A stretch of DNA of 64,000 nucleotides, taken from Ensifer oleiphilus (GTDB lineage Bacteria > Pseudomonadota > Alphaproteobacteria > Rhizobiales > Rhizobiaceae). Where the stretch lies: NCBI RefSeq assembly GCF_013371465.1, contig NZ_JABWDU010000001.1, forward strand, positions 62,001-126,000. The letters run 5' to 3'. The stretch's first letter is position 1, and the number at the start of each line of letters is the position of its first letter. Of this stretch, positions 51,115-60,806 are shown in pieces. A program made the position numbers and the translations under genes. Below the pieces are notes generated by a model. That model was not told the origin of the DNA and did not search any database. It saw only the letters and a program-made list of their open reading frames with translations.

Positions 51115-51387
51115 TTATGTCTGTTGGCCGGGCTTCACCGTCAGGCGGTTCTCGACGGTCGTGACACCGATCACCGATCTTGCCGCATCGCCGGCGCAGG
51201 CCACGTCGGACTCGCTGTGAACCTGACCCGACAGCACGATCATTTCGCCAAGCGCAAGCACCGCCATATCGGTGGTATCGATGAAGGTGGCGTAGCGAAT
51301 GAAGCGCAGGACCTTGCCCGCCAGATCGTCATCTCTCAGATGAGGATCGTCGTCCTGGTGGGAATAGATGGGCTTCTCAGTTGGCAT
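51115..51387 (-). CDS. BON domain protein
   Basis: 90 residues. BON fold: DPHLRDDDLAGKVLRFIRYATFIDTTDMAVLALGEMIVLSGQVHSESDVACAGDAARSVIGVTTVENRLTV. BON domains bind membranes or are found in OsmY-like periplasmic proteins, but no signal peptide is present here. ATG 51387 has a GGGAT upstream. The frame is open higher and antisense to the next gene; that part has no homology. It overlaps no other gene at this start. Confidence 0.8.
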   Translation of the reverse strand: MPTEKPIYSHQDDDPHLRDDDLAGKVLRFIRYATFIDTTDMAVLALGEMIVLSGQVHSESDVACAGDAARSVIGVTTVENRLTVKPGQQT

Positions 51388-51550
51388 TGGCTTTATCCCG
51401 GTGCTGTTCGGGAACGCCCCGGGCAAGGGAATGTTCCAGTCGTTTTGCCAATGATCTGCGGCCTTGCCCGATGCACGCAGCGGGCCGCTCAACCTTGCGG
51501 CGGTGACGCGAACGGGGCTATTCCTGTCGAACCAAGCGCAAGGCTGATGC

Positions 51551-52495
51551 ATGTCCGATATTTTTCTGAACGTCCTGCCCGTCTTCATCCTGATCCTCAC
51601 CGGCTGGCTGATCGTCAGGTTCGGTTATCTCAAGCCGACCGTCGGCGACGCGCTCGGAGATTTCGTTTTCCGCGTCGCGGTGCCGGTTCTCCTGTTTCGC
51701 ACAATCGCCGAGGCGGACTTCAAGGACGGCTCGCCCTGGCCGCTCTGGGTCGCCTATTTCTCCGGTGTCGCCGTCACCTGGACCATCGGCCATCTCGCAG
51801 CGACGCTCGTCTTTGGCCGCGACGCGCGCATGGGGGTGCTGGCCGGTGTTTCCTCGGCCTTTGCCAATACCGTCTTCATCGGCCTGCCGCTGGTGTCGCG
51901 CATCGTCGGCGAGGAGGGGATCGTGGCGCTCTCCATCCTGCTCTCCGTTCATCTGCCTGTCATGATGATCGCCGGCACGGTGCTGATGGAGCGCGCCGAG
52001 CGCAAGGTCAGCGGCAAGCCGGGGCAAAGCCCGCTGAAGCTTCTGGGTGGCGTTGCCCGCAACCTGGCACGCAATCCGCTGGTGATCGGTCTTGCCTGTG
52101 GCGCCGCCGTCCACCTTGTCGGCCAGCCGCTGGGCGGGCCGGTCAAGAGTGTCGTCGATCAGCTTGCCGCGGTCGCCGCGCCGGCCGCACTCGTCTCGAT
52201 CGGCATGGCGCTCGACAAGTATGGCCTGGTCGGCAATCTCGGTCTGGCGACGGTGACGAGCGTCTTGAAGCTCGTGGTCCTGCCGGGTGTCGTCTTTGCT
52301 GCCTGTCACCTGCTCGGCCTCAACGACAACTGGACGACGGCACTTGTGCTCACGTCCGCAGTGCCGACCGGCGTCAACGCCTGGCTGATCGCCAACCATT
52401 TCAACGTCGGTCACGCACTGGCGTCTTCGACCATCACGCTGACGACGGCGCTCGGCGTCGTCAGCGTTTCGGTCTGGGCCTACCTCCTGATGTAG
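51551..52495 (+). CDS. AEC family transporter (auxin efflux carrier-like)
   Basis: 314 residues with about ten membrane segments in two inverted halves, as in AEC permeases: VLPVFILILTGWLIVRFGYLKPTVGDALGDFVFRVAVPVLLFRTI, SSAFANTVFIGLPLVSRIVGEEG, and the second-half equivalents SAVPTGVNAWLIANHFNVG and ASSTITLTTALGVVSV. Members carry malate or other organic acids. Substrate here unknown. Alone in its transcription unit. Confidence 0.9.
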   Translation: MSDIFLNVLPVFILILTGWLIVRFGYLKPTVGDALGDFVFRVAVPVLLFRTIAEADFKDGSPWPLWVAYFSGVAVTWTIGHLAATLVFGRDARMGVLAGVSSAFANTVFIGLPLVSRIVGEEGIVALSILLSVHLPVMMIAGTVLMERAERKVSGKPGQSPLKLLGGVARNLARNPLVIGLACGAAVHLVGQPLGGPVKSVVDQLAAVAAPAALVSIGMALDKYGLVGNLGLATVTSVLKLVVLPGVVFAACHLLGLNDNWTTALVLTSAVPTGVNAWLIANHFNVGHALASSTITLTTALGVVSVSVWAYLLM

Positions 52496-52579
52496 GCCTG
52501 GTCGTTCGGACACAAAGACAGCAAAAAGCCCGGCGCGATGGCCGGGCTTCTCGAAATCAGATCGATTGCACGCTCTGGC

Positions 52580-53260
52580 TTATTGAGCCGGTGCGGGCTG
52601 GCCTTCCGGAGCAGCGTGGCCCTCGGCCGGCTTTGCTTCCGCTGCGGGCGCTTCGGCCGGCTTTTCGGCGGCACCTTCGGCAGCGGCAGCCGGAGCGGCT
52701 TCAGCAGCCGCTGCATCGGGCATTGCGGCCGGAGTGTCGGCATGTTCGCGCAGGTAGGCGATCAGGTTGGCGCGTTCGTCAGGCTTCTTGACGCCGGCAA
52801 AGCCCATTGCGGTGCCCGGAACGTGCTTCTTCGGTGCTTCGATGAAGAAGCTGAGGTGGTCGTAGTCCCAAACGACCTTGCCGCCTTCGGAGAAGGTCTT
52901 CATGCCAGCCGAGTAGCTGAAGCCTTCATGCGAGGCGATCGGGCGGTTGACGAGACCCCACAGGTTGGGGCCGACCTTGTTGGCCCCTCCCTTATCCACG
53001 GTGTGACAGCTTGCGCATTTCTTGAACACGGTTTCGCCGGCTGCGACGTCTGCCTTGAGGAGCAAGGGCTTGATGTCGACTTCAGCCGCTTCCTGGGCGC
53101 CCGCGCCGGCATCAGCCGTGCCTTCTTCGGCAACGATAGCGAAGCCTTCCTTCTCGGGAGCCTCGGAATGGAAAATGCCTTCCGACGCAATGGATACGGA
53201 CATCAGAACGAAAACCGTACCCAGAAAGGCACCCACGCCCATGTTCACATATGAGTTCAT
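52580..53260 (-). CDS. cycM: Membrane-anchored cytochrome c (CycM type)
   Basis: 226 residues. An uncleaved N-terminal segment (about 5-27: [20 protein letters not shown]) anchors the heme domain in the periplasm. Heme-binding CASCH (82-86) and an axial Met in PGTAMGF (about 147) are seen. Class I c-type domain with [23 protein letters not shown], as in rhizobial CycM, which links complex III to aa3 oxidase. An Ala/Pro/Glu-rich tail of about 55 residues follows. ATG 53260 has AAGGGAG upstream. Confidence 0.9.
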   Translation of the reverse strand: MNSYVNMGVGAFLGTVFVLMSVSIASEGIFHSEAPEKEGFAIVAEEGTADAGAGAQEAAEVDIKPLLLKADVAAGETVFKKCASCHTVDKGGANKVGPNLWGLVNRPIASHEGFSYSAGMKTFSEGGKVVWDYDHLSFFIEAPKKHVPGTAMGFAGVKKPDERANLIAYLREHADTPAAMPDAAAAEAAPAAAAEGAAEKPAEAPAAEAKPAEGHAAPEGQPAPAQ

Positions 53261-53416
53261 CTGCAAACGCTCCCTTTGCCACCGGCGTAAACAAAAACCC
53301 GGCCCATCTTGAAATCGCGCGGAACCTATGTCTTTTGGCTCTGCGTTGCAACAGAGATTATGGACCCCGAACTGAGACTTTTTGACACCTTCGGCGGGGT
53401 TCTTGAAGGCCACATC

Positions 53417-54172
53417 ATGAAACGCGAAAATTCAGGCAAAGCCATCGTGCTCATTCCGGCGCGCATGGCCTCCACCCGTCTGCCGGGCAAACCGCTCGCC
53501 GATATCTGCGGCCTGCCGATGATCGTTCAGGTTGCCAGGCGGGCGGCGGAAGCCGATGTCGGACGCGTCGTCGTCGCCGTCGACGACCAGACCGTGTTCG
53601 ATGTCGTGCGCGACGCCGGTTTCGAAGCGATCATGACGCGGATCGATCACCAGTCCGGATCAGACCGGATCTATGAGGCGCTGACGAAGGCCGATCCGCA
53701 CCGTGAGGCGGAATTCGTCATCAACGTGCAGGGCGATCTGCCGACCATCGAGCCCGCTCCGATCCGCGCTTCGTTGAAGCCGCTCATCGACAATGCCTCG
53801 ACCGATATCGCCACCCTGACGGTGGCAATCACCGATGAGGACGAGAAGAAGAGTCCCAACATCGTCAAGGTCGTCGGTTCGCCGTTGTCGGTCACGCGCC
53901 TGCGCGCGCTCTATTTTACCCGCGCGACCGCGCCTTATGGTGAGGGGCCGCTCTATCACCACATCGGCCTTTACGCTTACCGACGCCAGGCGCTCGAAAA
54001 CTTCGTCGCGCTGAAGCCTTCGACGCTCGAAAAGCGCGAATCGCTCGAGCAGCTCCGGGCGCTCGAGGCCGGCATGCGCATCGATGTCGAAATCGTCGAT
54101 ACCGTGCCGCTCGGCGTCGATACGCCGGTCGAGCTGGAAAAAGCCCGCCGCATCCTTTCCGAAAAAGCCTGA
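53417..54172 (+). CDS. kdsB: 3-deoxy-manno-octulosonate cytidylyltransferase
   Basis: 251 residues, close to E. coli KdsB. Activates Kdo as CMP-Kdo for lipopolysaccharide core synthesis. The nucleotide-binding signature [15 protein letters not shown] (13-27), [14 protein letters not shown] (about 73-86), INVQGDLP (about 100-107) and [10 protein letters not shown] (about 178-187) are conserved. ATG 53417 with GAAGG upstream is used; the frame is open higher without homology. It is followed 13 bases later by pheA. Confidence 0.96.
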   Translation: MKRENSGKAIVLIPARMASTRLPGKPLADICGLPMIVQVARRAAEADVGRVVVAVDDQTVFDVVRDAGFEAIMTRIDHQSGSDRIYEALTKADPHREAEFVINVQGDLPTIEPAPIRASLKPLIDNASTDIATLTVAITDEDEKKSPNIVKVVGSPLSVTRLRALYFTRATAPYGEGPLYHHIGLYAYRRQALENFVALKPSTLEKRESLEQLRALEAGMRIDVEIVDTVPLGVDTPVELEKARRILSEKA

Positions 54173-54185
54173 GAAGGAAGACAGT

Positions 54186-55040
54186 GTGACCACGAAGACC
54201 AACAGGATCTCCTTCCAGGGCGATTACGGCGCCAATTCCGACATGGCCTGCCGCGACATGTTTCCGTCGATGGAGCCGCTTCCCTGCCAGACGTTCGAAG
54301 ACGCCTTCGTGGCGGTAGAGAACGGCGAGGCCGATCTGGCGATGATCCCGATCGAAAACACCATTGCCGGCCGGGTCGCCGACATCCACCATCTGCTGCC
54401 CGAATCGCGCCTGCATATCGTCGGCGAATATTTCATGCCGATCCGTTTCCAGCTGATGGTGCTGCCGGGCGTGACGCGCGACGAGATCCGCACCGTGCAC
54501 AGCCACATTCATGCGCTCGGCCAGTGCCGCAAGATCGTGCGCGCCAATGGCTGGAAGCCGGTGGTCGCCGGCGATACGGCCGGCGCTGCCAAGCTGGTGT
54601 CGGAGCAGGGCGACCGGTCGATGGCAGCACTCGCGCCGCGGCTTGCGGCCGATCTCTACGGCCTCGAAATCGTTGCGGAGAATGTCGAGGACACGGAAAG
54701 CAACGTGACGCGCTTCGTCGTGCTGTCGCGCGAGGAGCAGACGCTTTCCCGCAGCGCCGATGACGAACTGATCATCACCACCTTCGTCTTCAACGTGCGC
54801 AACATTCCCGCCGCCCTCTACAAGGCGATGGGCGGTTTTGCCACCAACGGCATCAACATGACGAAGCTCGAGAGCTACCAACTCGGCGGCAAGTTCGTGG
54901 CCACGCAATTCTATGCGGATATCGAGGGCCACCCGGATGATGTCGGTGTGCGTCACGCCATGGACGAGCTGCGTTTCTTCTCCGAGAAGGTCCGCATTCT
55001 CGGCACCTACAAGGCGCACCCGATGCGCGGCGTGCTCTAA
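54186..55040 (+). CDS. pheA: Prephenate dehydratase
   Basis: 284 residues. Converts prephenate to phenylpyruvate for phenylalanine synthesis; mono-functional (no chorismate mutase). Catalytic domain about 7-185: ISFQGDYGANSDMA, MIPIENTIAGRV, TESNVTRFVVL. ACT domain about 195-280 with GINMTKLESYQLGGKF for Phe feedback. GTG 54186 has GAAGGAAG upstream. Operon with kdsB. Confidence 0.95.
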   Translation: MTTKTNRISFQGDYGANSDMACRDMFPSMEPLPCQTFEDAFVAVENGEADLAMIPIENTIAGRVADIHHLLPESRLHIVGEYFMPIRFQLMVLPGVTRDEIRTVHSHIHALGQCRKIVRANGWKPVVAGDTAGAAKLVSEQGDRSMAALAPRLAADLYGLEIVAENVEDTESNVTRFVVLSREEQTLSRSADDELIITTFVFNVRNIPAALYKAMGGFATNGINMTKLESYQLGGKFVATQFYADIEGHPDDVGVRHAMDELRFFSEKVRILGTYKAHPMRGVL

Positions 55041-55186
55041 AGCCGCGCGATCCCCCGACTGCAGATCAAGCTTACCAATGCGTTAACCCGTTACGCGCCT
55101 GGTGCATGCCTAGTCTGCAATCGCGGTGGTACCTAAATAATGTGCAAATGCCTATTTGACGCTCGTTCACATATGGAGTGTTAAAA

Positions 55187-55324
55187 ATGAAGATCCGTCA
55201 GAAGATCGTTGAATATGCAAAAATGCGCCGTGCGATCCGCGAGCTGAATTCGCTGGATGACCACGCCCTGAGCGATATCGGTATTTCCCGTTCGCAGATC
55301 CAGGCCGCCGTTTACGGCCGCTAA
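55187..55324 (+). CDS. DUF1127 family small protein
   Basis: 45 residues: a short, basic helical protein with the DUF1127 core RRAIRELNSLDDHALSDIGISRSQI. Arg-rich DUF1127 proteins occur in several copies in rhizobia and some influence phosphate, RNA or stress responses. GGAG lies eight bases upstream of the ATG. It is a free-standing gene after pheA; a -35-like TTGACG lies at 55157. Confidence 0.9.
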   Translation: MKIRQKIVEYAKMRRAIRELNSLDDHALSDIGISRSQIQAAVYGR

Positions 55325-55339
55325 TCAGCACCATTCGCC

Positions 55340-55368
55340 GTATCCCGCCACCCAAGCTGGCGGGATAC
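55340..55368. terminator. Hairpin after the DUF1127 gene
   Basis: GTATCCCGCCA (55340-55350) pairs perfectly with TGGCGGGATAC (55358-55368), seven-base loop. No T-run follows, so it could be a 3' stability element or a weak bidirectional terminator between two convergent genes. Confidence 0.6.
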
Positions 55369-55385
55369 GCGCAACGCCCTTGGCC

Positions 55386-55754
55386 CTATTCGTCAAAGAG
55401 ACACACGCGCAGGCGGTGTCCATCCGGGTCAAGCGCCACGAAGGTCGGTCCGAAATCCATCTTCGTCATTTCCTGTGCAATTGGCAGGCCAGCGCCCTTC
55501 CATTTTTCATAATGTGCGCGAACTGCATCCTCGTCCTCTACCATGAACGCCAATTCCCCACGGTTGCCTGCCTTTGATGGCTCCGGCGCGACCGTGTCCT
55601 GTGCCCAAAGCCCGAGCACGAAGCCGTCCTGCAGCTCGAACGACGAGAACGTCGGGAAGGAAACGAGCGGCTCCTTGTCGAGCAGCTTGCTGTAGAAGCC
55701 GACGCTTGCCAGCGGATCGGCGACATAGAGAATTATGAGATTTGCCTTGGCCAT
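55386..55754 (-). CDS. VOC (glyoxalase/bleomycin-resistance) family protein
   Basis: 122 residues. Beta-alpha-beta-beta-beta fold in two halves: LIILYVADPLASVGFYSKLLDKEPLVSFPTFSSFEL and RAHYEKWKGAGLPIAQEMTKMDFGPTFVALDPDGHRLRVC. Metal-dependent or ligand-binding superfamily; the role is not known. AGGAGA precedes ATG 55754. An open extension upstream is rejected. Confidence 0.88.
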   Translation of the reverse strand: MAKANLIILYVADPLASVGFYSKLLDKEPLVSFPTFSSFELQDGFVLGLWAQDTVAPEPSKAGNRGELAFMVEDEDAVRAHYEKWKGAGLPIAQEMTKMDFGPTFVALDPDGHRLRVCLFDE

Positions 55755-55883
55755 GATCTGTCTCCTTTTCGGGAGTTGCAGATTAGCGTGCGCCGCTGCC
55801 AATTTCTGTCAGCATTGATTGGGCCGTCTTTGCTGTGCGTTTTGTCGATGGAAGACGCGCGCCGCGCTTTCGCTCGAAATGCC

Positions 55884-56594
55884 TCAGGCCGAACCGACAC
55901 GCCTGCCCGAGGGCGGAACGATGTTCTGGGTTTCGCGCCATTCCCGAAGCAGGACCTGCCGGCGGCGTCCATAGCGCGTCTCGCTGATGTCCGCCTGCCG
56001 GATGCGGTCGGTCCGGAAGTGCCGGAACCCCTGGCGCAGTTCGCACCATGCAACCAGCACCCGGACATTCTCGAAGAAGCCGAGCGCGAACGGCCAGACC
56101 GTGCGGCGCGTCTCGCCGCCATCCGTATCGATATAGCTGAGATCGAGCTTGCGCTCGTGTCGGATGGCCTTGCGCAACAGAGAAACGTCGATGCGGTCGG
56201 TTACTGGCGGGGCCGGCCCGACCAGCAGCGTCGAGGCATCGAGCTCGTCGCGAAGGTCTGCCGGCAGCACCGCGGCAATCTTGGCGAGTGCATTGCCGGC
56301 CGCCGCCGCCAGGTGGGTGTCTGCACGTTTCGCCACCCAGCGTGACCCCAGCACCAGCGCCTCGATCTCCTCCTGCGAGAACATCATCGGCGGCAGCATG
56401 AAACCGGGTTTCAGAATGTAGCCGAGGCCCGGCTCGCCCTCGATATGAGCGCCCTGGGCCTGCAGGCTTGCAATATCACGGTAGAGCGTCCTGAGGCTGA
56501 CGCCGGTTTCCTCTGCCAGCCGGCGGCCGCTGACGGGCTGTCGGTAGCGTCTGAGAACCTGCAGCAGGTGGAGCAGCCGTTCGGAGCGGGACAA
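55884..56594 (-). CDS. YafY-type HTH/WYL-domain regulator
   Basis: 236 residues. HTH_11 domain (about 5-60: RLLHLLQVLRRYRQPVSGRRLAEETGVSLRTLYRDIASLQAQGAHIEGEPGLGYIL) and a C-terminal WYL domain (about 130-230). The start is TTG 56594 with GAGGAG eight bases upstream. It is divergently unrelated to the VOC gene but lies 129 bases upstream of it on the same strand, an arrangement common for this regulator plus VOC pair, so it may control that gene (inference). Confidence 0.88.
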   Translation of the reverse strand: MSRSERLLHLLQVLRRYRQPVSGRRLAEETGVSLRTLYRDIASLQAQGAHIEGEPGLGYILKPGFMLPPMMFSQEEIEALVLGSRWVAKRADTHLAAAAGNALAKIAAVLPADLRDELDASTLLVGPAPPVTDRIDVSLLRKAIRHERKLDLSYIDTDGGETRRTVWPFALGFFENVRVLVAWCELRQGFRHFRTDRIRQADISETRYGRRRQVLLREWRETQNIVPPSGRRVGSA

Positions 56595-56625
56595 GGCAAG
56601 TCTCCTCGTATCGGCCGGTCCGTGC

Positions 56626-57606
56626 TTAGCCGTGCTCGCCCCAGGCCAGCCAGTCGCGCATCAGCCGATGGGCGATGGCTCCCTTCGGCGGCGGAATATG
56701 CTCGTTGCCGGAATCGGCGACACCCGTCGTGCGCTCCAGCATTGCCGCCGTTTCGTCGCGGGTAAACCAGCGAACGTCCTCGAGTTCTTGCTCGTCGCGC
56801 TTGATCACTGTTGATTTGGCTTCGGCATAACAGCCGATCATCAGCGTGTGCGGCATCGGCCAGGGCTGCGAGGCATGGTAGCGCACACGGCCGACGTGGA
56901 TGCCGGATTCCTCGTGGGTTTCGCGGCGCACGGCATTTTCGATGGTCTCGCCCGGCTCGACGAAGCCGGCGAGGCACGAATACATGCCGGCGGTGAAGTG
57001 CGGGCTGCGGCCGAGCAGGCAGAGATCGCGCTCCAGATCGATGGTCATCATGATGACCACGGGGTCGGTGCGCGGGAAGACCATGTGGCCGCAGGCGGTG
57101 CAGGCCCGGCGATAACCGCCTGATTTGCCCTCCATCGGGCCGGCGCAACGGCCGCAGAAGCGGTTGTTGGCGTTCCAGGTGATGAGGCTCGATCCCTGCG
57201 CGAACTGACCGAGAAGCTCTTCCGGCAGCATTTGCTGGCGATAGAGTGTGCGCCCGTCGGCGATCTTGAACGGCTCGGCGACATTGTCCTCGGTCAAGCC
57301 CGTCGGCACGGCCAGCCGCGGCTCACCGTTTGGCAGGTAGCCGAGCAAAATGGTCTCGTCGAGCACCGGATCCAGCCCCTCGAGCTCATAGGGGGCAAAC
57401 AGCGGATCGATGATCTTCTCGTCGTGCTTGACGATCAGCTTCGGTCCGGAAAAGGCGAGGAAGTGGGCGCCAGGATGCTTGAGCGCAACTTCGATGCAGT
57501 CGTCGGCGCGGTGCTCGGACTGGCGATCCAGGTGGTTCTCGGAAAAGGCGACGAGGGTGCTCGGCTCCGGATGGGGGCTTCGAAGGTCAAAGATCGATTT
57601 CGTCAT
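56626..57606 (-). CDS. nudC: NADH pyrophosphatase / NAD-cap RNA decapping hydrolase
   Basis: 326 residues. Zinc ribbon with paired Cys (FCGRCAGPM and ACTACG, about 150-172) before the Nudix box GFVEPGETIENAVRRETHEESG (about 216-237). The NudC-specific SQPWPMPHTLM follows (about 245). Hydrolyses NADH and removes 5' NAD caps from RNA in the E. coli enzyme. HIT-family gene lies two bases upstream of its start in the same operon. Confidence 0.95.
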   Translation of the reverse strand: MTKSIFDLRSPHPEPSTLVAFSENHLDRQSEHRADDCIEVALKHPGAHFLAFSGPKLIVKHDEKIIDPLFAPYELEGLDPVLDETILLGYLPNGEPRLAVPTGLTEDNVAEPFKIADGRTLYRQQMLPEELLGQFAQGSSLITWNANNRFCGRCAGPMEGKSGGYRRACTACGHMVFPRTDPVVIMMTIDLERDLCLLGRSPHFTAGMYSCLAGFVEPGETIENAVRRETHEESGIHVGRVRYHASQPWPMPHTLMIGCYAEAKSTVIKRDEQELEDVRWFTRDETAAMLERTTGVADSGNEHIPPPKGAIAHRLMRDWLAWGEHG

Positions 57607-57608
57607 GT

Positions 57609-58013
57609 TCAGAGATTTTCCAGAATGCGGGCTGCAAATGCCTGGTGGTCCTTCTCGCCCCAGGGTTCCGACTTGCCGAAACCCCAGACAGGTCCGGGCC
57701 AGTTCGGGTCGCCGTCGCTGCGGGCGATGATATGCACATGGAGCTGCCGGACGATATTGCCGAGCGCACCGACATTGATCTTCTCGGCACCCGTGACTTT
57801 TTTCAAGGCGGTTGCCACCATGTTGGTCTCGAATGTCAGCATCGTCTGGTCGAGCGGCGACAGATCGAAGATCTCGGAGATACCCCCGCGTTGGGGAATG
57901 AGCACCAGCCAGGGCCAGCGGCGATCGTTCATCAGGCGCATCTGGCAGAGGCCGATCGAGGCGATCGGGATGCCGTCGCGTTCAAGCCGCTCGTCAAGGG
58001 TGAATGTCGTCAA
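57609..58013 (-). CDS. HIT family protein
   Basis: 134 residues. Histidine-triad motif HVHIIA (about 95-100) with NIVRQLH before it; C-terminal W-rich segment WPGPVWGFGKSEPW. Nucleotide hydrolase or transferase of the HIT superfamily. TTG 58013 with AAGGAG about seven bases upstream is taken as the start, since the open frame upstream overlaps the SRP RNA region and has no homology. First gene of the operon with nudC. Confidence 0.9.
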   Translation of the reverse strand: MTTFTLDERLERDGIPIASIGLCQMRLMNDRRWPWLVLIPQRGGISEIFDLSPLDQTMLTFETNMVATALKKVTGAEKINVGALGNIVRQLHVHIIARSDGDPNWPGPVWGFGKSEPWGEKDHQAFAARILENL

Positions 58014-58118
58014 GAAGGTCTCCTTGGGCCGGGAGCGGATTCGCCTTGTTTTGCATATCGATATCAGTTTTTTGATGGCTTGGCTTGCATTTGCTTGCGA
58101 TATTGCCGATATGGGAGC

Positions 58119-58217
58119 CGGGAGGTTGGTGGTGGACGAGCCACTCGCCAACCGGGTCAGGTCCGGAAGGAAGCAGCCCTAACGAGCCCCGGCACGGGTC
58201 ATCGTGCCAGCCTCCCA
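58119..58217 (+). ncRNA. ffs: Signal recognition particle RNA (small bacterial type)
   Basis: About 98 nt. The universal SRP core GTCAGGTCCGGAAGGAAGCA with CCCTAACGA is present at 58156-58184, and the ends pair (GGGAGGTTGG at 58120 with CCAGCCTCCC at 58207). It forms the RNA part of SRP with Ffh and targets nascent membrane proteins. Short alpha-proteobacterial form without an Alu domain. A strong hairpin follows. Confidence 0.93.
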
Positions 58218-58220
58218 CCT

Positions 58221-58260
58221 GCCTGATTGCTGAGATCGAAACCGATCTCAGCAATCAGGC
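58221..58260. terminator. 18-bp perfect hairpin downstream of ffs
   Basis: GCCTGATTGCTGAGATCG (58221-58238) and CGATCTCAGCAATCAGGC (58243-58260) are perfect reverse complements around AAAC. No T-run follows. It is the strongest inverted repeat in this part of the window. Either terminator, processing site for the SRP RNA 3' end, or a mobile-repeat trace. Confidence 0.6.
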
Positions 58261-58359
58261 AGCACCACACGCTGTTGCGGTGACCAGACGCATCCCATGC
58301 GACGCGCGGTGCCGTAAATCCGTCCTGTCGGGACACGAGTTCATTAAGCGGCAGGGTCG

Positions 58360-60234
58360 ATGAGCGACGAAACGTCCATTTCATCCGAACAGAAACCAGC
58401 CGCCTACCGCGTTCTGGCGCGCAAGTATCGCCCCAAGGATTTCTCCGACCTGATGGTCGGTCAGGAGCCGATGGTGCGCACGCTGACCAACGCGTTCGAA
58501 ACCGGCCGTATTGCTCAAGCCTACATGCTGACTGGCGTGCGCGGGGTGGGCAAGACCACCACCGCCCGCATTCTCGCCCGTGCGCTGAACTACAAGACAC
58601 CCGACATCGATCGGCCGACCATCGACCTGCGCGTTCCCGGCGAACATTGCCAGGCGATCATGGACGGCCGCCACGTCGACGTCATCGAGATGGACGCCGC
58701 CTCGCACACCGGCATCGACGATATCCGCGAGATCATCGAGCAGGTGCGCTACCGCCCGGTATCGGCGCGCTACAAGGTCTATATCATCGACGAAGTTCAC
58801 ATGTTGTCGACGCAGGCCTTCAACGGCCTGCTAAAGACGCTCGAAGAGCCGCCGGAGCATGTGAAGTTCATATTCGCCACCACCGAAATCCGCAAGGTAC
58901 CGATCACGGTCCTGTCGCGCTGCCAGCGCTTCGACCTTCGCCGCATCAGCGGCTCCGACCTCGTCGGCCTGTTTTCGACCATTCTTGGCAAGGAAGGCGT
59001 TTCCTTCGATCCGGAAGCGCTGGCGATGGTTGCGCGTGCGGCCGAAGGCTCTGCCCGTGACGGCCTGTCGCTGCTTGATCAGGCGATCGCCCATGGCGGC
59101 GGCTCTGTCGAGGTCGAGACCGTGCGCTCGATGCTCGGCCTTGCCGATCGCGCACGGATCGTCGATCTGTTCGACCATATCGTCAGGGGCGATGTTGCCG
59201 CAGCGCTCGGCGAGTTCACGGCGCAGTACGAGGCCGGCGCCAACCCGACGGTGGTTCTGACCGACCTCGCCGACTTTACCCATCTCGTCACCCGGTTGAA
59301 GTACGTACCGGATGCCGCCAACGACCAATCCCTGAGCGAGATCGAGCGGATGCGCGGCGCGGAATTTGCCGGCAGTGTCGCCGTCACTACGCTGTCGCGC
59401 ATCTGGCAGATGCTGTTGAAGGGCATTCCCGAGGCAGAAAGTTCGTCGCGCCCGGCAGGGGCTGCCGAAATGGTATTGATCCGGCTTGCCCATGCCGCCC
59501 ATCTTCCGTCGCCGGAAGACGCGGCACGGCGCGTGCTCGAACTTTCCGGCAGCGACAGCGGTGGCGCCCGTCCGACCTCAGGCGGCGGTGGCAATGGCGG
59601 CGGCATGCAGGCGTCAGCCGGCGCACCGTTGCAGGCGCAAGCCGCCCAGCCGACATCGATCGGACGGCCGACCGGCAATGGCGCGACCATGTTGCGCGCC
59701 GTTCCCGATGTCAGCCCGCAGCCGATCAGCGTGGGGCACACGGAGGAGCGGCCGGCAGCAGCCCCGGCAGCCAAGGCACAGCCGGCGGTGCCGGTCAATT
59801 CTGTCAGCGACATCGCCGACCTCTGCGGCAAGAATAAAGACATCAAACTGAAGACGCTGGTGCGTGGCTTCATACGGCTGGTGCGCATCGAGCCCGGCCG
59901 TCTCGACGTCAACGTTTCCGACGATGCGCCGAAGACGCTGCTGGGCGAACTCGCCGTCAAGCTCAAGGAATGGACCGGCATTCACTGGATCGTCAGCTAC
60001 AGCCGCGACCCTGGCGAGCCGACGATGATCGAAGCCGAACAACGGGCCCAGGAAAAGCGTGTCAGTGACGCGCGCCAGGATCCGGATGTGGCTGCCATTC
60101 TCGCCCGTTTCCCGGGCGCCAAGATCACCGACGTGCGCATCCGCGCCGTCGAGGAAGAAGAGACCGAGAGCGTTGCTCCGGCCACAGCCGAATCTGCCGA
60201 TGGCGATATCGTCCCCGGCGACGATATCGAATAG
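58360..60234 (+). CDS. dnaX: DNA polymerase III tau/gamma subunit
   Basis: 624 residues. Clamp-loader subunit: AAA+ domain with Walker [10 protein letters not shown] (about 59-67), Walker B IIDEVHML (about 143-150), sensor 1 FATTE and Arg finger SRC. Domain III ends about 365. A Gly/Ala-rich hinge (about 400-480) leads to the tau-specific C-terminal part that binds polymerase. The usual zinc module (four Cys) is reduced: only one Cys remains in GEHCQAI, in a segment otherwise at the right place. No slippery gamma frameshift site was noticed. Operon with ybaB. Confidence 0.95.
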   Translation: MSDETSISSEQKPAAYRVLARKYRPKDFSDLMVGQEPMVRTLTNAFETGRIAQAYMLTGVRGVGKTTTARILARALNYKTPDIDRPTIDLRVPGEHCQAIMDGRHVDVIEMDAASHTGIDDIREIIEQVRYRPVSARYKVYIIDEVHMLSTQAFNGLLKTLEEPPEHVKFIFATTEIRKVPITVLSRCQRFDLRRISGSDLVGLFSTILGKEGVSFDPEALAMVARAAEGSARDGLSLLDQAIAHGGGSVEVETVRSMLGLADRARIVDLFDHIVRGDVAAALGEFTAQYEAGANPTVVLTDLADFTHLVTRLKYVPDAANDQSLSEIERMRGAEFAGSVAVTTLSRIWQMLLKGIPEAESSSRPAGAAEMVLIRLAHAAHLPSPEDAARRVLELSGSDSGGARPTSGGGGNGGGMQASAGAPLQAQAAQPTSIGRPTGNGATMLRAVPDVSPQPISVGHTEERPAAAPAAKAQPAVPVNSVSDIADLCGKNKDIKLKTLVRGFIRLVRIEPGRLDVNVSDDAPKTLLGELAVKLKEWTGIHWIVSYSRDPGEPTMIEAEQRAQEKRVSDARQDPDVAAILARFPGAKITDVRIRAVEEEETESVAPATAESADGDIVPGDDIE

Positions 60235-60280
60235 TCCGTCGGACGAACGACCGGAAATTTCTAGAGAACAGGAGACGACG

Positions 60281-60604
60281 ATGCGCGACATCATGGGGAT
60301 GATGGGCAAGGTCAAGGAAATGCAGGCCAAGATGGAGAAGATGCAGGCGGAAATCGCCGCGCTCGAAGTCGACGGCACCTCTGGCGGCGGCCTCGTCACC
60401 GTCCGTCTCGATGGCAAGGGCACGCTGAAGAGCCTGAAGATCGACCCGTCGCTGTTCAAGGAAGACGACGTCGAGATTCTTGAAGACCTGATCGTCGCCG
60501 CTCACAAGGACGCCAAGGACAAGGCCGAGGCCGTCCAGGCCGAAAAGACCCGCGAACTCACCGCCGGCCTGCCGATCCCGCCCGGCATGAAGCTGCCGTT
60601 CTAG
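60281..60604 (+). CDS. ybaB: YbaB/EbfC nucleoid-associated protein
   Basis: 107 residues. Typical [32 protein letters not shown] start and [22 protein letters not shown], ending [12 protein letters not shown]. Binds DNA as a dimer and often lies between dnaX and recR, as here. AGGAGA precedes ATG 60281. Upstream open frame extends into dnaX and is rejected. Confidence 0.94.
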   Translation: MRDIMGMMGKVKEMQAKMEKMQAEIAALEVDGTSGGGLVTVRLDGKGTLKSLKIDPSLFKEDDVEILEDLIVAAHKDAKDKAEAVQAEKTRELTAGLPIPPGMKLPF

Positions 60605-60806
60605 TCCGCTTATTCCTTCATCGATGAAGGGCGACAGGCGGCTCACTTATATCGGTGAGCGTCTGTTGCTATCGCGATCGGTAAATCCTGCAATGCGCCT
60701 GCCGTCCGTCCGCACGGCGCATCGATGCCTCACGATTTCGCGCCCGTCCGCCACTGGTGCCGACGGCAAAGCATGGTAAATTGCCGCCTCCGGAGGAGGA
60801 TCGCGC

